From JAAYJT01 sp037445555 (GTDB taxonomy: Bacteria; Bacteroidota; Bacteroidia; Bacteroidales; JAAYJT01), in contig JBBIKG010000014.1 of assembly GCA_037445555.1 (NCBI GenBank), forward strand, positions 1-64,000: a stretch of 64,000 bases of DNA, read 5' to 3'. Position numbers and translations under genes: made by a program. Positions 8,161 to 16,473 of this stretch are shown here, in pieces (within the stretch, counting starts at the first letter, position 1; the number at the start of each line of letters is the position of its first letter). Below the pieces are notes generated by a model. That model did no database searches and was not told the origin of the DNA. It worked only from the letters and a program-made list of their open reading frames with translations.

Positions 8161-10485
8161 ATGGCGGATAACCGTAACGATATACATCATGAAAGCGCTA
8201 TCCAGCACGTGACAGGCGAGGCGCAGTTTGTGTGCGATATGACTTTCGGACAGCAGATGCTGGTGGGTCGTGTGGTCTACAGTCTATTTGCCCGTGCGCG
8301 GATCAGCCACTATGACCTGAGCCTGGCCCAAAACCTTCCTGGAGTTCATGCGGTAATTGATTTCACAGCTATACCGGGTAAAAATGGCCTAAATCCGCTG
8401 GCAAACGATGAGCCTTGCCTGGCACAGGGTGAGGTAAATTGCATCGGACAGGCAGTTTTTCTGATTGCTGCAGAAAACGAACAAATTGCCTATGAGGCTG
8501 AACAGAAAATTTTGGTCGATTACGAGCCATTGTCGGCCATCCTGAGTATTGATGAAGCTATTGAGCAACAATCTTTGCTTGCTCCGCCCAAGAGGCTGCA
8601 GACAGGCGACCCTGATACAGCTTTGCTCCTAGCCCCTCATAACATAAGCGGAATTCTCGAAACCGGAGGACAGGAACATTGGTATCTTGAAACTCAGTCT
8701 GCATTATGTGTTCCGGGCGAGCAGGATGAAATGATCGTGTACGCTTCATCGCAAAATCCTACCGAAACACAGATTGTGGTAGCCGAACTGCTAGGAATTC
8801 AGGCGAAGGATGTTGTTTGCGAAGTTAAACGCATGGGGGGAGGCTTCGGCGGAAAGGAAACACAGGGGAACCATGTGGCTGCCTGGGCAGCTCTGCTGGC
8901 ACACTCAACACGCCGGCCGGTAAAAGTAGTCCTGCCGCGTATCGACGATCAGAAAATCACCGGGAAACGCCACCGGTTTAAAACCAACTTCACCATCGCT
9001 TTTGATGACAGGGGAACCATCCTGGCCTATACAGCAGATATGTATGGCGATGCAGGCATGGCTAAGGATTTGTCGATGGCCATTCTTGACCGTGCCTTAT
9101 TTCATACCGACAATGCCTATTACATTCCCAACCTGCGGGTGACCGGAACTATGCTCAAAACCAATCTGCCGTCAAACACGGCATTTCGAGGTTTCGGAGG
9201 TCCGCAGGGAATGGCTGTCATCGAGCAGGCCATTGACCAAATGGCAAGATATCTGGGCAAAGATTCTGCTGAGGTCCGATATCATAACTTCTATGGCATT
9301 CATGAGCGCAATATTACCCACTATGGACAGCCGGTCTTGAACAACAGGATATTCATGATATGGGATCAGCTCATCGAGTCATCAGGATATTTTGATCGGA
9401 GAAAAAAAATTGATGAATTCAACACTAACAACCGGTTTGTAAAGCGCGGTATGGCCCTGACCCCGGTGAAGTTCGGCATTTCGTTCACAACTTCTTTCCT
9501 GAACCAGGCAGGAGCATTGGTCAACATTTATAAAGACGGAAGTGTGTTGGTGAATCATGGAGGCACCGAGATGGGGCAGGGACTGCATACCAAGATCCGG
9601 CAGATTGCTGCAGCGGAACTTGGAGTTTCACTTGAACAGGTAAAAGTTTGTGCCACAAACACGAGCAAAGTTCCCAACACATCCCCTACGGCAGCTTCCT
9701 CGGGCACCGATCTCAACGGCATGGCGGTGCGCAATGCCATCGATACTCTCAAAGAAAGATTACAACCGACAATCACAAGAATGATGCTGGCTGTTTTTGG
9801 CGTGCATCCATCGCATCGTTTAGTGTTCAGCAAAGGCGTGGTATATGATCACGAAAATCCTCAGATAAAGCTGCCTTTTGAAAAAGTGGCGGCTCAAGCC
9901 TGGTTAGACCAGGTGAGCCTGAGCGCTACCGGCTACTATCGCACCCCGGGGATACATTTTGATAGCGCTAAAGGCAAAGGCGAACCTTTTTTTTATTTCG
10001 CCTTTGGAATGGCGGTGTCGGAAGTGGAGATCGATGTGCTCACGGGCAGGGTGCAGGGCATTCGTACCGACATTCTTCATGACACCGGTGATTCTATCAA
10101 TGAGTCTGTTGACCTGGGCCAGGTGACGGGCGGCTTTGTACAGGGTGTAGGATGGTGCACAACCGAAATGCTGAGGTATAACGAAAGAGGTCAATTGTTA
10201 AACCATTCTCCCGATACTTACAAAATTCCCACTATAGGTGATGTTCCTTTTGTCCTGAACGTTGATCTGTTGAAGAATGCACCCAATCCCAATGTAATCA
10301 AGCGCAGCAAAGCGGTAGGCGAACCGCCGTTCATGCTCGCCTTTTCGGTGTGGATGGCCATTAAGGATGCCATATCAGCAGTTGGAAATCATCAGGCTGA
10401 ACCGCCTTTTGCCTTGCCTGCAACCATTGAGGTTATCCTCTCAGCTGTTCAGCAAATAAGCGGGCCAGTAAGGAAATATAAATAA
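8161..10485 (+). CDS. xdhB: Xanthine dehydrogenase molybdopterin-binding large subunit
   Basis: This 774-residue subunit binds the Mo-pterin and hydroxylates purine substrates. Residues that align by motif with the bovine xanthine oxidoreductase active site are present: E233 (GGGFGGKET), R343 (TAFRGFGGPQG), F442 (GISFTTSFLNQAG) and the base E721 (VGEPPF). The position equivalent to bovine Phe914 appears to be Y388 (NITHYGQ). GGTEMGQGLHTK is the usual Moco-contact motif. The match to true XDH, rather than aldehyde oxidase or CO dehydrogenase, supports hypoxanthine/xanthine as substrate. It works with xdhA next to it and with ygfK on the opposite arm. The family is soluble and cytoplasmic. Confidence 0.93.
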   Translation: MADNRNDIHHESAIQHVTGEAQFVCDMTFGQQMLVGRVVYSLFARARISHYDLSLAQNLPGVHAVIDFTAIPGKNGLNPLANDEPCLAQGEVNCIGQAVFLIAAENEQIAYEAEQKILVDYEPLSAILSIDEAIEQQSLLAPPKRLQTGDPDTALLLAPHNISGILETGGQEHWYLETQSALCVPGEQDEMIVYASSQNPTETQIVVAELLGIQAKDVVCEVKRMGGGFGGKETQGNHVAAWAALLAHSTRRPVKVVLPRIDDQKITGKRHRFKTNFTIAFDDRGTILAYTADMYGDAGMAKDLSMAILDRALFHTDNAYYIPNLRVTGTMLKTNLPSNTAFRGFGGPQGMAVIEQAIDQMARYLGKDSAEVRYHNFYGIHERNITHYGQPVLNNRIFMIWDQLIESSGYFDRRKKIDEFNTNNRFVKRGMALTPVKFGISFTTSFLNQAGALVNIYKDGSVLVNHGGTEMGQGLHTKIRQIAAAELGVSLEQVKVCATNTSKVPNTSPTAASSGTDLNGMAVRNAIDTLKERLQPTITRMMLAVFGVHPSHRLVFSKGVVYDHENPQIKLPFEKVAAQAWLDQVSLSATGYYRTPGIHFDSAKGKGEPFFYFAFGMAVSEVEIDVLTGRVQGIRTDILHDTGDSINESVDLGQVTGGFVQGVGWCTTEMLRYNERGQLLNHSPDTYKIPTIGDVPFVLNVDLLKNAPNPNVIKRSKAVGEPPFMLAFSVWMAIKDAISAVGNHQAEPPFALPATIEVILSAVQQISGPVRKYK

Positions 10486-10567
10486 GAGAAGACCTTTATC
10501 GTGCAGAAAGTCAAGTTTTTGTGAATTAGACATCCAAGAAGTATCTTCCGTAAAAGAAAAGTGAATC

Positions 10568-11152
10568 ATGAACCAACCTGACCCATGGCACGACGCGATC
10601 GAGCGTATTAAGTCTGTAATCAGTCGCACTGAGCTCATAGAAACCATAAAGTGGGGTACCGAAGTATATACCATGAACGGCCAGAATGTACTGGGTATTG
10701 GCAGGTTTAAGTCGCACCTGGCAGTTTGGTTCTATAACGGTGTGTTTCTGAAAGACGAAAGGAAACTGCTCGTCAATGCCCAGGAAGGCAAGACAAAGGC
10801 ATTGAGGCAGTGGAGGTTTTTTGCAACGGAGGATGTCAATGAGCAACTGCTCGTGGAATATATCGCCGAAGCCATTGAAAACGAAAAGCTTGGCAGGCGA
10901 TGGGTGAAGGCTAAGGAAGACAAATTTCATGTTCCCTCGCTCCTGTCTGAAGCTCTCAGAAAAGACCCCGAGCTGAACGAAGCGTTCAGCAAGCTTACCT
11001 CCTTCAGGCAGAAAGAATACGCGGAATATGTTGAGGTACCCAAGAGGGAGGCGACAAAGATCGAACGCCTGAACAAAATTATTCCTCTTATAATACAGGG
11101 CGTTGGACTTAATGACGAGTACCGAAACTGCAAAACGAAAACATCAGTATGA
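10568..11152 (+). CDS. YdeI/OmdA-type protein with DUF1801 domain
   Basis: This 194-residue protein has two recognisable parts. An N-terminal DUF1801 domain contains ETIKWGTEVYTMNG and LGIGRFKSHLAVWFYNG. A C-terminal YdeI/OmdA-like helical segment contains SEALRKDPELNEAF and SFRQKEYAEYVE. The biochemical role of the family is not established. It lies 82 bases after xdhB on the same strand with no terminator seen between, so read-through is possible, but nothing ties it to purine metabolism. Its stop overlaps the next gene's ATG by 4 bases. Confidence 0.75.
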   Translation: MNQPDPWHDAIERIKSVISRTELIETIKWGTEVYTMNGQNVLGIGRFKSHLAVWFYNGVFLKDERKLLVNAQEGKTKALRQWRFFATEDVNEQLLVEYIAEAIENEKLGRRWVKAKEDKFHVPSLLSEALRKDPELNEAFSKLTSFRQKEYAEYVEVPKREATKIERLNKIIPLIIQGVGLNDEYRNCKTKTSV

Positions 11153-11553
11153 CTTGTGAAACGGACCGGGATGTGAACCAATTTCTTTCAGCCGTAATGA
11201 ATGAACAGCAGCGGATCGACTGCCATGAACTGTGCGACCTGATGTCTGAAGTGACAGGCTACCTGCCAAAAATCTGGGGCGATTCGATGGTCGGATTCGG
11301 AAAGTATCATTACAGGTACGCAAGCGGCCATGAAGGGGATTCGTTTATAGTTGGGTTTGCTCCACGTGCGGGCAAAATAAGCCTGTATCTTTCCTGCGAA
11401 CTTTCGGCGTATCAGGACATTATACAAGACCTTGGGAAAGTGAGCCAGGGAAAAGGATGCATATATATTAATAAACTCAGCGAGATTGATTCTGAAGCGC
11501 TGCGAAAACTGATACGACTGGCTGCGCAGGATAAACCCAGAGGTTGCTCTTAG
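11149..11553 (+). CDS. DUF1801 protein
   Basis: This is a single-domain, 134-residue DUF1801 protein recognised from SEVTGYLPKIWGDSMVGFG, FIVGFAPRAGKISLYL and GKGCIYINKLSEID, a pattern shared with YdhG-like proteins. Its ATG lies inside the stop of the upstream DUF1801/YdeI gene, so the two are translationally coupled and may have arisen by duplication. Function is unknown. No signal peptide or membrane segment was seen. Confidence 0.72.
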   Translation: MTCETDRDVNQFLSAVMNEQQRIDCHELCDLMSEVTGYLPKIWGDSMVGFGKYHYRYASGHEGDSFIVGFAPRAGKISLYLSCELSAYQDIIQDLGKVSQGKGCIYINKLSEIDSEALRKLIRLAAQDKPRGCS

Positions 11554-11611
11554 CGGCCGACCCCGCTTGAATATTTTTAGGGTAAGTTTTATCAAACTAT
11601 GTTAGATTACC

Positions 11612-12052
11612 ATGATTAAAAAGCCCGTTGCATATTTGGTAATGCTGATAATATTTGTCACATGCAGCCAGCCGGTGGATAAGGAAAGAATCAGATCAGA
11701 GGTTTTTCAGGCAGAAAAGGACTTTGAAAAGATGGCTGCCGATTCGGGTATAGCCAATGCATTTCATTTTTTTGCTGCCGATAATGCGGTCATACTGCGA
11801 CACACCGATTCAATCATCTCAGGCCGGAGTGCCATTCGCAATTATTATGACCAGCCTTCAATTCACCGCGCCTCGGTTACATGGACTCCCGATTACGTTG
11901 AGGTTTCAGAAGATGGCACAATGGCCTACACCTATGGCCGGTACGTATGGAGATTTTGGAGTGAGGCCGGAGACACCATAACCAGAAAAGGAATATTTCA
12001 TACTGTCTGGCAACGGAAGGCAGATGGTACCTGGCGTTATGTGTGGGATTAG
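11612..12052 (+). CDS. SnoaL/DUF4440-like lipoprotein
   Basis: This 146-residue protein has a lipoprotein signal (hydrophobic stretch ending FVTCSQ, cysteine near residue 20) followed by a nuclear-transport-factor-2-like fold typical of DUF4440/SnoaL proteins. Supporting signs are the early helix VFQAEKDFEKMAADSG, the strand-rich middle with SGRSAIRNYY, and the closing GIFHTVWQRKADGTWRYVWD. The substrate, if any, cannot be read from the sequence. It is expected on the periplasmic side of a membrane. Confidence 0.7.
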   Translation: MIKKPVAYLVMLIIFVTCSQPVDKERIRSEVFQAEKDFEKMAADSGIANAFHFFAADNAVILRHTDSIISGRSAIRNYYDQPSIHRASVTWTPDYVEVSEDGTMAYTYGRYVWRFWSEAGDTITRKGIFHTVWQRKADGTWRYVWD

Positions 12053-12159
12053 ATGCTGTTCAGGTGCAGGTGTAACATAGCTCGTTCAGGATGGTTTACG
12101 AATTGAACAGCATATTCAGAAAATTTTAATGAAAGTATTCTTTTTTGTAATTTTACAAT

Positions 12160-12286
12160 CTCATCACACACCCCTCGTGTGGAATGTAGTAAAGTTAACT
12201 TCAGCGGCTAACCTTTCCGCCGGAGCAAATTAATCACCTTAACCGCTACTTGCCTGAAGCTCCCGGACGGGGGCTTCAGTTTTTTG
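12160..12286 (+). ncRNA. Candidate structured RNA or leader upstream of tig
   Basis: The 383 bases between the SnoaL-like gene and tig hold no gene but show local structure: a hairpin CACAC-CCCTC-GTGTG near 12166-12180, a pairing of AGCGG (12203-12207) with CCGCT (12243-12247), and a strong intrinsic terminator at the 3' end. TAATTTTA at 12148-12155 is one base short of the TAnnTTTG element and could start it. The segment CTTCAG at 12199-12204 is complementary to the 5' arm of the terminator, which would allow an antiterminator. No known Rfam family was recognised by eye. Confidence 0.35.
12254..12285 (+). terminator. Intrinsic terminator
   Basis: CTGAAGCTCCC (12254-12264) pairs with GGGGGCTTCAG (12269-12279) around a four-base loop and is followed at once by six T residues. 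It is about 200 bases beyond the upstream gene and 150 bases before tig, so it may end a small RNA or leader rather than that gene's mRNA. Confidence 0.8.
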
Positions 12287-12361
12287 GAACCCAAGGTTAT
12301 TGTGTCGGTTCGAATAATATCGGCAAGCATGCTGAACAATTCTTCGGATGCAGAAATTTCG

Positions 12362-12369
12362 TACATTTG
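12362..12369 (+). promoter_or_regulatory. Candidate -7 element (TACATTTG) for tig
   Basis: TACATTTG fits TAnnTTTG exactly, is followed by GC as is common in this phylum, and lies 66 bases before the chosen tig start and downstream of the terminator. No -33 TTG at standard spacing was seen. Confidence 0.5.
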
Positions 12370-12435
12370 CAGCCCTGATTTTTGGCACTAGCCATCATTA
12401 AAACGTACATAAAATCAATATTTTCTGAATTAAAC

Positions 12436-13797
12436 ATGAAAATTACGCAAGAACAGACAGGCAAACTCACAGCTCAGCTTAAAGTCGAAATTTCTGCCAA
12501 CGACTATGCCGATAAAGTGGATAAGGTATTAAAGGAGCACCAGCGTAGGGCTGCAATGCCCGGCTTCAGACCCGGAAAAGTACCTTACGGTCTGGTGAAG
12601 AAAATGTATGGCCACGCCGTAATGGCCGATGAGGTAAATAAACTGGTCAACGAAAGCCTAATGGATTATCTTAATGAACAGAAGGTTAATATTATTGGCC
12701 ATCCGTTGGCTAACCACGAGAAAACCTCTGAAATAAACTGGCATGAAAGTTCGGATTTTACCCTGTGGTTCGACCTGGGGATGGCGCCCGAATTCGAATT
12801 GGTGCTTGATAATAGCATTGACGTAGAATTTCTCAAGATTAATGCCGATGATGATACAGTTAATCAAGAAGTTACGCACCTGCGCGAACGTCACGGTGAT
12901 ATCGAACATCCGGAACAAGCCGGCGAAAACGACTGGCTTGACGGCGAAATGGAACAGATGGATGAGCAGGGACATGAAGTAAAAGGCGGAATAAAAACAA
13001 AATCCTACCTTTTCCTCAAAAACATTACAAATGCCGATCAGCGGGCGCAATTCATAGCTCTCACACCCGGCCAATCCTTTGAATTTGATATCCGAAAGGT
13101 GTATGACACCGACAAAGACATTGCCAGAGTTCTTCGCATCACCGAGAGCAAAGCCTCCCATGTGCACGGAAATTTTCGGTTCACGCTCGAAAAGATATCA
13201 CGCATGGTACCTGCGGCCATGACTCCGGAGTTTTATGAGCGGGTGTTCCCGGGGCATTCCGATATGGATGAGGAGCATTTCCTTGGTCATATCCGCCAGC
13301 AGATCGAACAATCGTATGCCGGCGAAAGCGATAAACTCTTTCTTCAGAGTGCCATAGAAAAGCTCATCGAAGCGAATCCTTTTGATCTTCCTGACGAATT
13401 CCTCAAACGCTGGCTGCTCGAGAATAGCAAGAAAGAAACGACGCCTGAGGCCATCGAAGAAGATTATCCCTCGATGATGAACGGGTTCAAATGGGACATC
13501 ATCAGGCAAAAGATAGATGAAAAATATGGCCTGGCTGTTGACGACGACCAGATCAAGGAATATGTAGCCGACTATTTCAGTCACCGTTACGGCCACCAGG
13601 TTGATGTTGACCCTGCCCGCATACAGGCTGTGGTTAACGGATTCATGGAGAAGAAAGAGGAAGTGGAAAAGGTAAGAGATGAACTCTTTGGCAAAAAGCT
13701 GCTGGCCACACTGCAAAACAACCTGAAGGTGAAAGTAAAAGAAGTAACTTTGGAAGAGTTTATTCTTACGGGTACTAAAAAAACCAAAAATTCCTAA
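12436..13797 (+). CDS. tig: Trigger factor, ribosome-associated chaperone
   Basis: This 453-residue trigger factor binds ribosomal protein L23 and shields nascent chains. The ribosome-docking signature GFRPGKVP is seen within AAMPGFRPGKVPYGLVKK near residue 50. The middle region and long helical C-terminus (RLEKISRM-like and DELFGKKLLATLQ segments) fit the family. The peptidyl-prolyl isomerase domain is poorly conserved, as is common in Bacteroidota. The frame opens upstream at 12382, but the conserved N-terminus begins at MKITQEQTGK (12436). It is followed 4 bases later by clpP and then clpX, the classic tig-clpP-clpX order. Confidence 0.93.
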   Translation: MKITQEQTGKLTAQLKVEISANDYADKVDKVLKEHQRRAAMPGFRPGKVPYGLVKKMYGHAVMADEVNKLVNESLMDYLNEQKVNIIGHPLANHEKTSEINWHESSDFTLWFDLGMAPEFELVLDNSIDVEFLKINADDDTVNQEVTHLRERHGDIEHPEQAGENDWLDGEMEQMDEQGHEVKGGIKTKSYLFLKNITNADQRAQFIALTPGQSFEFDIRKVYDTDKDIARVLRITESKASHVHGNFRFTLEKISRMVPAAMTPEFYERVFPGHSDMDEEHFLGHIRQQIEQSYAGESDKLFLQSAIEKLIEANPFDLPDEFLKRWLLENSKKETTPEAIEEDYPSMMNGFKWDIIRQKIDEKYGLAVDDDQIKEYVADYFSHRYGHQVDVDPARIQAVVNGFMEKKEEVEKVRDELFGKKLLATLQNNLKVKVKEVTLEEFILTGTKKTKNS

Positions 13798-13801
13798 ACA
13801 C

Positions 13802-14482
13802 ATGCACCACGACGAATTTGCAAAATATGCTGTTAAGCATTTGGGAATCAATAGCACGACCCTACATCGCTACACCTCAAAGACTCGCAATTATATTTCG
13901 CCCACCATTATCGAAGAGCGTCAGCTAAACATTGCCACCATGGATGTTTTCTCACGCCTGATGATGGACAGGATTATCTTTCTAGGCGTGCCTATCGACG
14001 ACTATGTGGCCAACATCATACAGGCCCAGTTGCTCTTTCTTGAGTCAGCAGATCCGAAAAAGGACATACAGATCTACCTCAACACACCTGGCGGGAGCGT
14101 ATATGCCGGCTTGGGCATTTATGACACCATGCAGATCGTAGCTCCTGAGATTGCTACCATATGCACGGGTATAGCAGCTTCCATGGGGGCCGTTCTCCTG
14201 TGCGCAGGCACTCCGAAAAAACGTACGGCATTAAAGCACAGCCGGATACTTATCCACCAGCCGATGGGCGGTGCCCAGGGCCAGGCTTCCGATATCGAGA
14301 TTACCACTCGTGAAATTCTTAAGCTCCGCACCGAATTGTATGAAATCATCGCAAGCCACAGCGGTCAGTCTATCGAAAAAATTGAGAAAGACAGTGATCG
14401 CGATTACTGGATGACGGCCGAAGAGGCAAAAGCCTACGGAATGATTGACGAGGTGTTGATCAAAAACCCGAAGAAAGCCTGA
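13802..14482 (+). CDS. clpP: ATP-dependent Clp protease proteolytic subunit
   Basis: This 226-residue serine protease subunit assembles as a double heptamer and degrades substrates fed by ClpX. The catalytic serine is S127 in TGIAASMGAVLL and the histidine is H152 in RILIHQPMGG. The DSDRDYWM motif near the C-terminus supplies the aspartate. NTPGGSVYAGLGIYDT forms the oxyanion-side loop. The N-terminal extension of about 30 residues before the conserved region is normal for the phylum. It starts 4 bases after the tig stop. Confidence 0.96.
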   Translation: MHHDEFAKYAVKHLGINSTTLHRYTSKTRNYISPTIIEERQLNIATMDVFSRLMMDRIIFLGVPIDDYVANIIQAQLLFLESADPKKDIQIYLNTPGGSVYAGLGIYDTMQIVAPEIATICTGIAASMGAVLLCAGTPKKRTALKHSRILIHQPMGGAQGQASDIEITTREILKLRTELYEIIASHSGQSIEKIEKDSDRDYWMTAEEAKAYGMIDEVLIKNPKKA

Positions 14483-14526
14483 TTAACCGACCAGGCGACC
14501 ATTAGTAGTTGAGTAAACATCAGCCG

Positions 14527-15768
14527 ATGGCAAAAAAGACAGAACATTGTTCATTCTGCGGTCGCGAAAAGGCCGAGACCAACCTGCTGATTTCGGGGTT
14601 CAATGCCCACATCTGCGATCATTGCGTATATCAGGCGTTTGACATTGTAACTGACGCTTATCCAGGAAAACGACGCAAGGGGATAAAAATTCCTGAGCTG
14701 CTCAGGCCCGTTGAGATAAAGAAATACCTTGACCAGTATGTGATTGGACAGGACGAGTCAAAAAAAGTACTCTCGGTAGCAGTTTACAATCATTACAAGC
14801 GCATCCTGCCTGGTAAGCAGAAGGCAAAAAGTGACGATGTAGAGATTGAAAAGTCCAATATCATTTTTGTTGGCGAAACCGGAACAGGAAAAACCCTAAT
14901 GGCTCGTACCATTGCAAGGTTGCTTAAAGTACCTTTCTGTATTGCCGACGCTACAGTACTTACAGAAGCCGGCTATGTAGGAGAGGACGTGGAAAGCATC
15001 CTGTCCAGGCTGCTGCAGGTAGCCGATTTTGATGTTGCAGCCGCCGAGCAGGGAATTGTATTTATTGATGAGATCGATAAAATTGCCCGGAAAAGCGACA
15101 ACCCTTCCATCACCCGCGACGTATCGGGCGAAGGCGTGCAACAGGCATTGCTTAAAATGCTTGAGGGCACTGTGGTCAATGTGCCACCGCAGGGAGGACG
15201 CAAGCATCCTGAACAAAAAATGATTCAGGTAAACACCCAAAATATCCTTTTTATTACCGGCGGTGCATTTGACGGTATCGAGAAAATTATTGCTTCCAGG
15301 TTGAAAACAAATATCATCGGGTTTAAGAAAGATGAAGAAAAGCACAATGCAGATAAGACCAATCTGATGCAATATGTGGCTCCTCAGGATCTGAAGCGCT
15401 TTGGACTTATTCCCGAACTGGTCGGCCGGCTTCCGGTAGTAACATACCTGAATCCGCTCGATCGTGATACCCTGAAACGAATTCTGACCGAGCCAAAGAA
15501 CTCACTGATCAAGCAATACATACGGTTGTTTGAGATGGATAACATCCACCTGACCTTCGATGAGTCAGTATTTGATTATGTGGTTGATAAAGCCGTTGAG
15601 TTTAAGCTTGGAGCCCGCGGACTGCGCTCCATCCTTGAATCCATCATGAACGATGCCATGTTCGAGTTGCCCTCGGCCGAAGCAGGTGTTCGCGAACTAC
15701 ATATAGATAAGCTTTACGCAGAAGACAAACTTACCCGCTCTGCGGTGGCAAGGCTAAAAGTAGCCTGA
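14527..15768 (+). CDS. clpX: ATP-dependent Clp protease ATP-binding subunit ClpX
   Basis: ClpX is the AAA+ unfoldase partner of ClpP. Visible parts are the N-terminal zinc-binding domain (CSFCGREKAE with a second CDHC pair), Walker A GETGTGKT, Walker B IVFIDEIDKI, the substrate-pore GYVGEDVES loop and sensor-2 GARGLRSILE. The frame opens at a TTG at 14509; ATG at 14527 (MAKKTEHCSFCG) is preferred because the zinc domain begins there. There is no obvious ribosome site for either. At about 413 residues it has normal length. It follows clpP after 44 bases. Confidence 0.95.
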   Translation: MAKKTEHCSFCGREKAETNLLISGFNAHICDHCVYQAFDIVTDAYPGKRRKGIKIPELLRPVEIKKYLDQYVIGQDESKKVLSVAVYNHYKRILPGKQKAKSDDVEIEKSNIIFVGETGTGKTLMARTIARLLKVPFCIADATVLTEAGYVGEDVESILSRLLQVADFDVAAAEQGIVFIDEIDKIARKSDNPSITRDVSGEGVQQALLKMLEGTVVNVPPQGGRKHPEQKMIQVNTQNILFITGGAFDGIEKIIASRLKTNIIGFKKDEEKHNADKTNLMQYVAPQDLKRFGLIPELVGRLPVVTYLNPLDRDTLKRILTEPKNSLIKQYIRLFEMDNIHLTFDESVFDYVVDKAVEFKLGARGLRSILESIMNDAMFELPSAEAGVRELHIDKLYAEDKLTRSAVARLKVA

Positions 15769-15890
15769 TATTCTAAGGTGCACTTACGATCAGCCGACAT
15801 TGTTGTTTGATACAATCGTTCTGCAGGTGATAACCAAATTTGTATTGGCATACGTATTGGTAGATGATGAACAGAGGTGACACCTACCCT

Positions 15891-16472
15891 ATGACACGAT
15901 TTAAACTCATACTGGTTTTGCTTTGGATGCCTGTGTTGGCTGCAGCACAGGATCTTAGGCCGGTTATTGTACGTGCATTTATTACTGAAACAGATACCCT
16001 ACCGGTAATTGCGCTTCCCGAGGTTGTGATTTTTCCCCCACTGCAATATAAAACCGCCGAGGAGTGGAAGCGTTATTACCGTCTGGTGTACAATGTCAAA
16101 ACGGTATATCCCTACGCCAGGATTGCCGGCATCAAAATGCGCGAATATGAGGCACTTCTGGTCACTTTGAACAACGAACAGGAGAAACGTGCCGCGATGA
16201 AAAGAGCAGAGGACCAGCTAAGGGCTGAGTTTCAGGACGATCTGATGCGATTTACCACTACACAGGGCTGGATACTGCTTAAGCTCGTCGACCGCGAAAC
16301 CGGTACAAACACGTATGATATAGTGACCGAGTTCCGGGGCAAATTCAGGGCATTCTTCTGGCAGTCATTTGCCAGGCTTTTTGGGTTTAATCTTAAGGTG
16401 CACTACGATCCTAAGAATAAGGATCGTGACATTGAGCGTATTGTGCAGCTGATTGAAAGCGGAGCAATCTGA
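15891..16472 (+). CDS. DUF4294 secreted/periplasmic protein
   Basis: The mature part matches the Bacteroidota-specific DUF4294 family: a signal peptide ending LAAAQ, then LPEVVIFPPLQYKTAEEW, NVKTVYPYARIAG and FQDDLMRFTTTQGWILLKLVDRE. The function is unknown. The frame begins at 15864, but the ATG at 15891 (MTRFKLILVLLW) gives a clean signal peptide of about 19 residues and is preferred. The gene ends 1 base from the stop of the opposite-strand sugar transferase, so the two transcripts converge tightly and no separate terminator is visible. Confidence 0.8.
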   Translation: MTRFKLILVLLWMPVLAAAQDLRPVIVRAFITETDTLPVIALPEVVIFPPLQYKTAEEWKRYYRLVYNVKTVYPYARIAGIKMREYEALLVTLNNEQEKRAAMKRAEDQLRAEFQDDLMRFTTTQGWILLKLVDRETGTNTYDIVTEFRGKFRAFFWQSFARLFGFNLKVHYDPKNKDRDIERIVQLIESGAI

Positions 16473-16473
16473 T

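Noticed and set aside
1822..10485. Selenate reduction or selenium-dependent hydroxylase operon
   Set aside because: The names come from old annotation of YgfK. No selD, yqeB-type or selenium-transfer genes are in the window, and no in-frame UGA was seen in the enzymes.
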